From positions 694 through 10,886 of the forward strand of contig DMHA01000425.1 of assembly GCA_003449615.1 (NCBI GenBank): a stretch of 10,193 nt of DNA. Direction: 5' to 3'. The position numbers and the translations under genes were made by a program. Numbering within the stretch: the stretch's first letter is position 1; the number at the start of each line of letters is the position of its first letter. The notes under the pieces are model-generated. The model was not told the DNA's origin. It did no database searches and saw nothing but the letters and a program-made list of their open reading frames with translations. Below, in pieces: positions 1 through 6,692 of the stretch. This DNA comes from Flavobacterium sp. (GTDB taxonomy: Bacteria > Bacteroidota > Bacteroidia > Flavobacteriales > Flavobacteriaceae).

Positions 1-2766
1 CATACATTTAATGATGTAGATACTTTTGATGATTTTTGTTTAGGGGGACACAATGGCGAAAAAAATCAATGGAGGGGGACAGTTTGGTATAGAAAACATT
101 TTAAATTGCCTGCTTCAGATGCCAATAAAAAAGTCTTCATTGAGTTTGAAGGCGTGCGCCAAATCGCTGATGTCTATGTCAATGGAACGCACGTTGGAAT
201 GAATCAAACCGGTTTTATTCCTTTTGGGTACGATATTTCTAAATATCTGAAATTTGGCTCACAAGATAATGTTATTGCTGTCAAAGTAAATAACGATCGC
301 AAAAGCGATAATTTTCGAGACAATTCCCCATTGGTTTGGAATCACGAGCATTGGCATCCTACTCACGGAGGAATTTACAGAAATGTTTTCCTTCATACTA
401 TGGATCCGTTACACGTTACGCTACCTCTTTATGATAATTTAAAAACGGTAGGAACCTATGTTTATGCTGAAAATGTTACGGAAAAGAACGCTGATGTAAC
501 AGTTTCAGCCGAAGTTCAAAATGAATATGCAAAAGACAAAGAAGTCACCTTTGAAGTTAAAATTATAGATGCCGAGGGCAAGATTGTAGCTACTACAACA
601 GCACTTAATAAAATCAAATCAGGCGATAAATTCACATTTACAACCACAACAAATGTTTCAAATCCAAAGCGTTGGTACACACGAAACCCATATATGTATA
701 AAGTGATAACGGTTATAAAAGAAGGCGAAAAAGTACTCGACAGTTATGAAACCCCACTGGGGATAAGGAGTTTCGATTTTAATAAAGATACCGGATTTTG
801 GAATAATGGGGAATACGCCAAACTACACGGTTGGGGACAAAAACCTACCAATGAATGGGCAGGTTTAGGTGCTGCATTACCCGATTGGCTTCGAGATTTT
901 ACCTGCAAATTGATGGATGAAGCTGGTGGAAATTTTATTCGTTGGGGACATTGTGCGGGATCGCCTGCAGAAATTCGTATGGGCGATAAATATGGTTTTG
1001 TGACTTTGATGCCAGGTGTAGCTGGAGAGTCTCAAGACGATGGAGAAACTTGGGATATCCGTATTGCTGCCTTTAGAGACATGATAGTTTATTATAGAAA
1101 TCACCCATCCATCTTTATTTGGGAGGGCGGAAACTGGGCAGAAACAGCACCGCACTATGAACAGATTTTAGACATCATCAATACTTATGATCCAAAAGGA
1201 AAAAGGTTGATGGGAAATAGACGTGCCGATGTAAAAAATGATTCTGAAAAATACATTTCAGTCGAAATTGGAACTGAAGGATGGCAACGTGAGTTTGCAA
1301 ATGTACCAATTGTAGAAAGTGAATACATTCGTGATGAAGCCCCAAGACGTATTTGGGACAAAGAATCACCAGACGATAATTTTTGGAATAACCCTAATTT
1401 AAATAAAAACACCTACAAGTCTAGCTCAGAAGATTTTGCTGTAAGTGAAGTAGATCAATGGTGGAATAAAATGGGAAAAAAACCGTATCACAGTGGTGGA
1501 GCCAATTGGATTTTTTCTGATGGTACGCACGGTGGCAGAAGCCAAACCGAAGTAACTAGAGCAAGTGGCGAAGTAGATGGGGTTCGGCTTCCAAAAGAAG
1601 CTTTTTATGTGCTAAAATCGATGTGGAGGCCAGAAGCCCAAGTTCATCTTATAGGGCATTGGAATTATACACCCGAAACTAAGAAAAATATGTTTGTGGT
1701 TTCCAATTGTACCAGTGTAAAACTTTATGTAAACGGAAAATTGTTGGCAACAAATGACAAACCTGAAAATGGGTATTTGTTTAAATTTCCTAATGTTGCT
1801 TGGGAAGCCGGTGAAATTGTAGTCGAGGGATATTTAGACAATAAATTGCAAGTTTCGCAAACAAAAAAAACTGTTGGAGAAGCTGTGGCCATTAAGTTAA
1901 CACCTATTACTGGGCCAAAAGGATGGAGAGCAGATGGTTCGGATATCGCTTTAGTCGATTTTGAAGTGGTGGACAAAGACGGCAATCGCTGCCCGTTGGA
2001 TGCTGCTCGTGTAGATTTTACGATTTCAGGTCCCGGAATCTGGCGAGGTGGTTATAATAGTGGAAAGGAAAAAAGCACAAACAATTTGTACCTCGATACC
2101 GAAGCTGGCATCAACAGAATTTCAGTTCGTTCCTTATTAAAACCCGGAAAAGTAACTATTACTGCTTCGCGAAAAGGATTAAAACCTGCTACTATTTTTA
2201 TCAATTCGATTCCAGTTAACATCAAAGATGGACTTACGCTAGAACTCCCCCAAGTATTTGAAGACAAAATAAACGAAGAACCCATTCCTGTTCATACACC
2301 GGAAATAAATATTTATGAAACGGATGATAATATTAAAAGCAAATTATTTTCTAAATTTAGCTATACGGGTAATGGTAAGATAATGCTGAGAACCAATTTG
2401 TATTGGGGCAAAAAGGCTTATGTAGATTTGGAGTTTAATTATACTGTAATTCCAAGTTACCTCAACGGATCCGAATACATTCGAATGCCAGATTCGGACA
2501 AAAGATATTGGGCACGCGATCAGTTGCAATTTATTGCAGGTGTGGATATGGATATTTACATAGGTCACGATGACAGGGTTCCTTTGCCTGATTTCATAAA
2601 GGCAGACTACAAAGACACGGGCGACAATATCGACTTGGGTGGGGTAATAATGTCTTTGTATAAACGTACCGCCAAAGCTGGTGAAACTATTATTATGTCA
2701 GGAAACTCAGATGGACAAACGCCTAAAGAATGCCAGATGTATGTAGTTATTGGAAAGAAAATATAG
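1..2766 (+). CDS. GH2 family glycoside hydrolase (beta-galactosidase-like), 5' truncated by window edge
   Basis: The frame is open from base 1, so the gene starts before the window; the TTG at 106 lies inside the first domain and is not the start. 921 residues are visible. Order (numbered from base 1): GH2 sugar-binding jelly roll, about 1-125 (HTFND, WYRKHF, VYVNGTHVG); Ig-like domain, about 135-255; TIM barrel, about 260-500 (LHGWG, FIRWGH, HPSIFIWEGGN, VESEY); a GH2 C-terminal beta domain near 544-625 (LYVNGKLL); an Ig-like domain near 627-745; and a C-terminal beta-sandwich near 784-921 (YIGHDDRVPLPDF). Family knowledge: retaining exo-hydrolases that remove a terminal sugar, often galactose or a uronic acid, here probably in the periplasm. 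E441 of SEY fits the catalytic nucleophile, but the usual acid/base Glu after Asn is Trp379 (N378-W379). There is no T9SS domain at the C-terminus. A role in a polysaccharide-utilisation locus is inferred; the exact substrate cannot be read. Confidence 0.9.
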   Translation, partial: HTFNDVDTFDDFCLGGHNGEKNQWRGTVWYRKHFKLPASDANKKVFIEFEGVRQIADVYVNGTHVGMNQTGFIPFGYDISKYLKFGSQDNVIAVKVNNDRKSDNFRDNSPLVWNHEHWHPTHGGIYRNVFLHTMDPLHVTLPLYDNLKTVGTYVYAENVTEKNADVTVSAEVQNEYAKDKEVTFEVKIIDAEGKIVATTTALNKIKSGDKFTFTTTTNVSNPKRWYTRNPYMYKVITVIKEGEKVLDSYETPLGIRSFDFNKDTGFWNNGEYAKLHGWGQKPTNEWAGLGAALPDWLRDFTCKLMDEAGGNFIRWGHCAGSPAEIRMGDKYGFVTLMPGVAGESQDDGETWDIRIAAFRDMIVYYRNHPSIFIWEGGNWAETAPHYEQILDIINTYDPKGKRLMGNRRADVKNDSEKYISVEIGTEGWQREFANVPIVESEYIRDEAPRRIWDKESPDDNFWNNPNLNKNTYKSSSEDFAVSEVDQWWNKMGKKPYHSGGANWIFSDGTHGGRSQTEVTRASGEVDGVRLPKEAFYVLKSMWRPEAQVHLIGHWNYTPETKKNMFVVSNCTSVKLYVNGKLLATNDKPENGYLFKFPNVAWEAGEIVVEGYLDNKLQVSQTKKTVGEAVAIKLTPITGPKGWRADGSDIALVDFEVVDKDGNRCPLDAARVDFTISGPGIWRGGYNSGKEKSTNNLYLDTEAGINRISVRSLLKPGKVTITASRKGLKPATIFINSIPVNIKDGLTLELPQVFEDKINEEPIPVHTPEINIYETDDNIKSKLFSKFSYTGNGKIMLRTNLYWGKKAYVDLEFNYTVIPSYLNGSEYIRMPDSDKRYWARDQLQFIAGVDMDIYIGHDDRVPLPDFIKADYKDTGDNIDLGGVIMSLYKRTAKAGETIIMSGNSDGQTPKECQMYVVIGKKI

Positions 2767-2990
2767 CATTTGTAATGCATTTCTAAACCAAAACGACCTT
2801 ATGGAAGTTTTTAAATTACCAAATTAAAAACAAAAATAACAGTGAAGAGTTGTCGAAAAAAACACTATTATTGTAAACTAATTACAGAACTAAAAATGAG
2901 TTGTAAATCCATTTATGGGTTAAGCATAGATAGGTAAACTTATTTTAGGAGGAGACATTGCATCAACACCTTTCAAAATAAAACCACAAA
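2767..2990. other. Intergenic spacer between the GH2 gene and the next gene
   Basis: AT-rich spacer of 224 bases with no convincing gene or terminator. A weak 5-bp hairpin (gcatt-tgt-aatgc) directly follows the GH2 stop but lacks a T-run. A strong Shine-Dalgarno-like AGGAGGA lies at 2947-2953, about 38 bases before the next ATG. It cannot set an upstream start for that gene because an in-frame TAA lies at 2979-2981. Confidence 0.5.
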
Positions 2991-3674
2991 ATGAAACCAA
3001 TTTTTAAATTAAATTGTATTCCAAAAAACAGTTTTTATTTTTTCGTACTACTTTTTATGGCAAGCAGCACCTTTGCGATGTTTGCTCAAGACTACAACGA
3101 ACTAGGTTTGAAAGAACTTGAAGTTCTTGAAAGGCACTATAATAAAGAGTTAAGTTATTGTAAGTTCGAATTTTATTTAAAAAAAATTGAAAAGGGTAAA
3201 AGCAGGTATTCTCTAGCTAGCATTTCAGACAAAAATCTAAAATCGATAATGGAAATTGCTCCAAATGATGAAGTTTTTAGGAAAGAATGGAAAGATGCTG
3301 TAAAACAGTTTTCAGATTTTGAAGACAAAAATTCACCTGAGATAAAGCTGCATCGAAAAAATTATCGTATTCGTTTTAATGCTAAAGTAGAAAGAGATGC
3401 TTATTATGAAAAATATTGGAGATTAAGCAAAGAATTAAAAAGAGAAAAATTTGAAGAATATACCCGTTATCACAATAACTTTGATAGTAAACTAAATGAA
3501 ATGTGGCTAAACAGGGGTTGGTATCTCTTAAACTTTTATAAAAGTAAAGATTTGTTGTTTCCTGTAAATTGCATACATTGGGAAGATTATGAAGGTATTG
3601 AATATGAAGAAAAGTATATTGAACTAACCGAAAAAATCAAAATCGTAAATAAAAAAATGGAACAGTTGCGGTAA
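2991..3674 (+). CDS. Secreted, highly charged protein of unknown function
   Basis: I do not recognise this 227-residue protein. It begins with a signal peptide: basic start, hydrophobic run near residues 14-29 (FYFFVLLFMASSTFA), and a likely cut just after FA or FAQ at about 32-33. There is no lipobox Cys, so it is probably periplasmic or exported rather than a lipoprotein. The mature part is rich in Lys, Glu, Tyr and Phe, likely mostly helical, with Lys/Glu-rich stretches near 135-165 and 205-227 that could form coiled coils. No catalytic motif, repeat or T9SS sorting domain is visible. The ATG at 2991 is supported by the signal peptide and by an in-frame stop at 2979-2981. The gene stands alone, followed by a terminator at 3724-3757. 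Function unknown; it could be a structural or binding protein. Confidence 0.75.
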   Translation: MKPIFKLNCIPKNSFYFFVLLFMASSTFAMFAQDYNELGLKELEVLERHYNKELSYCKFEFYLKKIEKGKSRYSLASISDKNLKSIMEIAPNDEVFRKEWKDAVKQFSDFEDKNSPEIKLHRKNYRIRFNAKVERDAYYEKYWRLSKELKREKFEEYTRYHNNFDSKLNEMWLNRGWYLLNFYKSKDLLFPVNCIHWEDYEGIEYEEKYIELTEKIKIVNKKMEQLR

Positions 3675-3723
3675 TGCAGTAAATGACACTATCCTAAAAA
3701 AGATGTAATTTAAAAAAATATAG

Positions 3724-3757
3724 GGGTTGACTTTTTATTAAAGTCGAACCCTTTTTT
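3724..3757 (+). terminator. Rho-independent terminator after the unknown secreted-protein gene
   Basis: The arm gggttgacttt (3724-3734) pairs with aaagtcgaaccc (3740-3751), with one bulged base and loop ttatt, followed by six T (3752-3757). It lies 50 bases after the stop at 3674. A-rich sequence on its left side means it could also stop minus-strand transcripts, and it sits exactly between the plus-strand stop and the end of the minus-strand relic. Confidence 0.8.
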
Positions 3758-4201
3758 CAATTATAGTTATGAGCTGCCATAGGGTTATTCTCTATCAAAG
3801 TGTTGATTTTTAAAACAATTCCCTTAAAATATTTCCTGACTTCGCGGTTAGAAACATAGATATTGCAGTGTTTGAGGTGGGTCGCTTTAAGATCAAAACT
3901 CTGCTAGTTCATAAATTTAGGGATGAACTTTAGCAAAGTTTGCTTATTAATTTTGTGCCAAAAACTACAACTTTTAGGATTGTAGTTTGTTGATTTGTCC
4001 TATTTGATTAATCGCTTTGGGTTCAAAATCGGAGACATTCGAACAGCTCACTCTACTATTATAAAAGTTCAGTTTTTTAAGGACCACTTTGAAGAACTCG
4101 GGGCTACGGGACAAAAAAACTCCAACAAGATTTTGTACAGCACAGTACAGGATGGTTAAATTTGAAATTGTTTTATTTTTGATACCTAATACAATATGTT
4201 G
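3757..4201 (-). pseudogene. Probable decayed minus-strand gene, family not recognised
   Basis: Two long minus-strand frames follow each other. The first is open from 4201 to a stop at 3974-3976 (75 sense codons, no ATG; includes SRSPEFFKVVLKKLNF and NQIGQINKLQ). The second, in another frame, is open from 3999 to a TGA at 3757-3759, broken once by TAG at 3904-3906; its last part (48 codons) contains HCNIYVSNREVRKYFKG and ends NPMAAHNYN. Read with one frameshift in the 3974-3999 overlap and one nonsense codon, they would give a protein fragment of about 148 codons. The end coincides with a hairpin (3724-3757) that could end a minus-strand transcript. I do not recognise the family; a mobile-element protein is possible but unproven. 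Chance open frames in AT-rich DNA, or a conserved non-coding element, are the alternatives. Confidence 0.4.
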
Positions 4202-4266
4202 TTATGCTAACTTTAAAAAAGGCAATAACCTTGATCTAGAATTATTAACTAACAAATAAATGAAAA

Positions 4267-6312
4267 ATGAAAAAACTATTACTTATGAAAAACAATTTCT
4301 TTTTTAACAAAAAACCACAAAGGAACTTAATTGCCTTTTTAGTCCTTTTTTGCGGACTGTTTGCTAACACAATCACGGCTCAAACATCCTATTTTTGGGT
4401 CGGAGGCACTTCTACCGATTGGAATACAGATGCCAACTGGTCTCCAGTAGGTGTCCCAGGAGGAAATTCAGGAGATTCAGTTACTATTAGCTCTGGCGTA
4501 GGGCCTACTATAGCAGCTGATTCAGGTTCACGAACAATAGCTAAACTTACCATAACAAACGATGCGACAAATCTAGCTGGGTCCACTTTGACCATTGGTA
4601 GTAATTCTTCACTTGTTGTTACTGGAATTACTCCTCCTGTTACATTAAACGGAGGTAATATTGTGAATGACGGAACACTATCTGTTAACACTACTGGGAC
4701 GGGAACGGCTCTTGGTATCGTTTGCGGAAATCCTGCTTCGCCTCCTGCTAGTGGTCCCTACAACTATGGCTACACAGGAAGTGCAAGCTCTTTCTTAAAT
4801 GTTGCTATTCTTAACTCTACTACTGCTGCTGCTGCTTGTATTCAAATAAATAGTACTAATACTTTTTCTAGATATAATTTTGTTTTAAATGGTAGCGGTA
4901 ATTCTTTAGATTATATTGCTGAATTAAATACCCAAAGTAGTGCTATTAGAACTGCGGCTTCAGCATCTCCTTTGACTATAAGTGGTACTGGTTTTACAAC
5001 AAACCGTGGGTTATTAGTAGTAAGTGCTGGAGCAAATGTAACCGTTGAGAGTGGTACAACAATTACTTCAACTTTACCAGCCACTTATGCTCAGCACGGT
5101 ATGATCCTGTTGAACAATTCAACGTTTACCAATAAAGGAACCATTAATATGACTGGTTTCACAAATGGGCACGGCATACAAATTACGGGTGTCATTTCTG
5201 GCAACACAGCAATCCTAGACAATCAAGGAACTATAGATGTAAATATTGCTTCTTCAACAGCGTCTAGGGCTGCATTAGGAATTCAAAATGGGGCAACTAT
5301 TGGTACTGTAAGCATAACCAATTCTGGTATAATGAACTTGAAAAACACATACGCCTTTGCAGCAGGAAAAGGCTCAGCATTTATGGTTGTTGCTAATGCT
5401 AATAGTCCTGTTGTTAATTTCACTAATACTGGTAGCCTAAATTTCTCAGGGACAAATGTTAATTTAGGTATCATAACAGCGACTACTACCCTAACCAACA
5501 ATGGTTCAATTACCTCAAATCAGGAATTTTCCACAATGACGGTTTTAAATAATAGTGGTAAAACGATTGCTTTTGTAAAAGATGCGTCAACTATTGTTTC
5601 AACAAATGCATTAACAACAACTTTAACATTTGCAACAAATAACGGTATTATACAAACGGCTACAGGTAGCACTCAACTTAACAATTTAGCAGGAGTTGCT
5701 GCATTATCAAGTACAAGTAGTATAGAACCAGGAGGTGCTACAGGAAAAGGGATTGCTTCATTTTCTGCTGCTTCGTTTCCTTTATTAGGAACATTAAAGC
5801 TGCAAGTAGATGGCAACACCGCTGCAGGTACTGATTATGATCAAGTGAACAATGTTTTTACGGATGGAGGATTTGATGTTTCAGGAGCAACACTAGATGT
5901 AACTGGTATTTCAGGTATTGCAACTCCAGTAGATATTATTCTCGCTAATGGTGCTGGCACAATTACTGGGACTTTTGCTTCTGTAATTGGTTTAACAACA
6001 GGATGGTCTGTAAATTATAGTGTTGCAGGAAAAGTTCAATTAGTCTATTCAGCATTGGGTGTAAACGATTCAGAATTCAACCAAAATAGTGTTTCAGTTT
6101 ACAAAAATAATGGAACGCTATATGTAAGTTCAAGAACTGCTGCCATCAAAAACATCAAAGTGTATGACTTATTAGGGCGAATGATTGTAGAACAAAAAGA
6201 ATTGAAAGCGAATACAGCTTCTATCAATAATTTAAAAGCTATCAACCAAGTTCTGATTGTTAAAATTTTAGGAGAGGATAACAGCCAAGTGACTAAAAAA
6301 GTAATGTTTTAA
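4267..6312 (+). CDS. T9SS-secreted cell-surface protein, beta-helix/adhesin-like
   Basis: A 681-residue protein. The signal peptide has a basic start, a hydrophobic core near residues 21-33 and a cut near TA-Q at 38-39; Met7 is an alternative start. The mature part opens with a Trp/Gly motif (YFWVGG, residues 42-47, then DWNTDANWSP) often seen at the start of large autotransporter-like proteins. Residues about 65-500 are rich in Ser, Thr, Asn and Gly, with recurring T-N-x-G turns (TNKGTI, DNQGTI, TNTGSL, TNNGSI) typical of stacked beta-strands. Residues about 510-595 resemble the passenger end of such proteins (GTDYDQV, GTITGTFASV). The final 86 residues form a T9SS type A sorting domain (VYDLLGRMI, LIVKIL, KKVMF), so it should be exported across the outer membrane and anchored or released outside. 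No enzyme motif is seen; an adhesin or surface-coat role is inferred. It ends in tandem stops (TAATAA) before a terminator. Confidence 0.88.
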   Translation: MKKLLLMKNNFFFNKKPQRNLIAFLVLFCGLFANTITAQTSYFWVGGTSTDWNTDANWSPVGVPGGNSGDSVTISSGVGPTIAADSGSRTIAKLTITNDATNLAGSTLTIGSNSSLVVTGITPPVTLNGGNIVNDGTLSVNTTGTGTALGIVCGNPASPPASGPYNYGYTGSASSFLNVAILNSTTAAAACIQINSTNTFSRYNFVLNGSGNSLDYIAELNTQSSAIRTAASASPLTISGTGFTTNRGLLVVSAGANVTVESGTTITSTLPATYAQHGMILLNNSTFTNKGTINMTGFTNGHGIQITGVISGNTAILDNQGTIDVNIASSTASRAALGIQNGATIGTVSITNSGIMNLKNTYAFAAGKGSAFMVVANANSPVVNFTNTGSLNFSGTNVNLGIITATTTLTNNGSITSNQEFSTMTVLNNSGKTIAFVKDASTIVSTNALTTTLTFATNNGIIQTATGSTQLNNLAGVAALSSTSSIEPGGATGKGIASFSAASFPLLGTLKLQVDGNTAAGTDYDQVNNVFTDGGFDVSGATLDVTGISGIATPVDIILANGAGTITGTFASVIGLTTGWSVNYSVAGKVQLVYSALGVNDSEFNQNSVSVYKNNGTLYVSSRTAAIKNIKVYDLLGRMIVEQKELKANTASINNLKAINQVLIVKILGEDNSQVTKKVMF

Positions 6313-6339
6313 TAACAAGACCTAACAAAATAGGGTTCA

Positions 6340-6377
6340 AAAAAAACCATATAAACAAGTGTTTATATGGTTTTTTT
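6340..6377 (+). terminator. Strong rho-independent terminator, probably bidirectional
   Basis: A perfect 17-bp inverted repeat: the left arm at 6340-6356 (seven A, then ccatataaac) and the right arm at 6361-6377 (gtttatatgg, then seven T), with loop aagt. It starts 28 bases after the surface-protein stop. Because A-runs flank the left side, it could work in both directions and also catch transcripts from the minus-strand genes. Confidence 0.9.
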
Positions 6378-6476
6378 GGTATTGTGATAAATACAACTGC
6401 CCACTGAACCTACAAGAATCCTTTCGTGTGGTATCTTATAAAAACTTCTACACAAAATTGAAGTATTAATTGAAAA

Positions 6477-6605
6477 TCAATCTGCTTTTCTAATAATTCG
6501 CTCGTATAAGTTTCCAATGTTTTGCGCAATAACTCTCACAATATAAACGCCGGTAGGAACATTTAATTCAACTAAAAACGACCGTTCCCCCGCTAGTCCG
6601 AGCAT
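6477..6605 (-). pseudogene. Remnant of a T9SS C-terminal sorting domain
   Basis: A minus-strand frame of 42 codons plus stop, from an ATG at 6603-6605 to TGA at 6477-6479. Its protein contains ELNVPTGVYIVRVIAQ and ends YERIIRKAD, the typical closing strands of a T9SS type A sorting domain (hydrophobic-P-x-G-VYIV-K/R-V, then a basic tail). No signal peptide or passenger precedes it; an in-frame TAA lies at 6612-6614 and the DNA upstream changes composition. It therefore looks like the 3' end of a lost secreted-protein gene. It is not a copy of the sorting domain of the plus-strand gene ending at 6312, as the residues differ. It could instead be an independent short peptide, which is less likely without a signal sequence. 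Confidence 0.6.
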
Positions 6606-6655
6606 TAGGTATTACAGGGCTAGCTCGATGCCTCAGGCCCAAACCCACAAAGGAA
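6581..6655. other. GC-rich block in the convergent intergenic region
   Basis: Bases 6581-6640 are 36 of 60 G or C, far above the AT-rich surroundings, and carry two GCTAG motifs and the palindrome gcctcaggc. The block adjoins and partly overlaps the upstream end of the T9SS remnant, so it may mark an insertion or rearrangement joint, or a dispersed intergenic repeat. The neighbouring bases 6378-6476 and 6656-6692 show nothing identifiable. Confidence 0.4.
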
Positions 6656-6692
6656 ATAAAGAAGAAGCAAAACTTTTAATAAAATCATTTTT

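Larger units (their letters stand above)
3675..4266. other. 592-base stretch without an intact gene
   Basis: This gap holds a terminator hairpin (3724-3757), a probable decayed minus-strand gene (about 3757-4201, listed separately), and then about 60 bases of AT-rich leader before the surface-protein gene. No tRNA, known ncRNA, IS end or inverted-repeat pair was seen. A plus-strand frame is also open over 3986-4159 (57 sense codons, no ATG), antisense to the relic, and is treated as its shadow, although it too reads like protein. No clear promoter could be assigned. Confidence 0.5.

Noticed and set aside
106..108. TTG as the start of the GH2 gene
   Set aside because: The frame is open to base 1 and the residues before it (HTFND, WYRKHF) belong to the GH2 sugar-binding domain, so the true start lies outside the window.
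877..2568. Several minus-strand open frames of 60-95 codons inside the GH2 gene
   Set aside because: They lie opposite a well-supported domain-rich protein, have no recognisable motifs and are antisense shadows.
2900..2985. Minus-strand stretch reading GVDAMSPPKISLPIYA before a stop, as a possible gene tail
   Set aside because: Only about 22 codons are open and nothing upstream supports a gene; shares only a 9-base word with the relic at 3757-4201.
3986..4159. Plus-strand open frame of 57 sense codons with protein-like composition (contains FFKDHFEELGATGQ)
   Set aside because: It has no ATG, is shorter than the antisense frame and has no promoter or secretion signal. It is probably the shadow of the minus-strand relic, although I cannot exclude the reverse.
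4199..4233. Possible promoter for the surface-protein gene (TTG at 4199-4201, TAACCTTG at 4226-4233)
   Set aside because: The -7 element has only one mismatch to TAnnTTTG, but the 24-base spacing is longer than usual for Bacteroidota and TTG is common by chance here.
4260..4307. ATG at 4260 opening a 15-codon frame that overlaps the surface-protein start
   Set aside because: Short, Lys-rich and AT-driven; most simply a chance frame caused by the A-rich leader.
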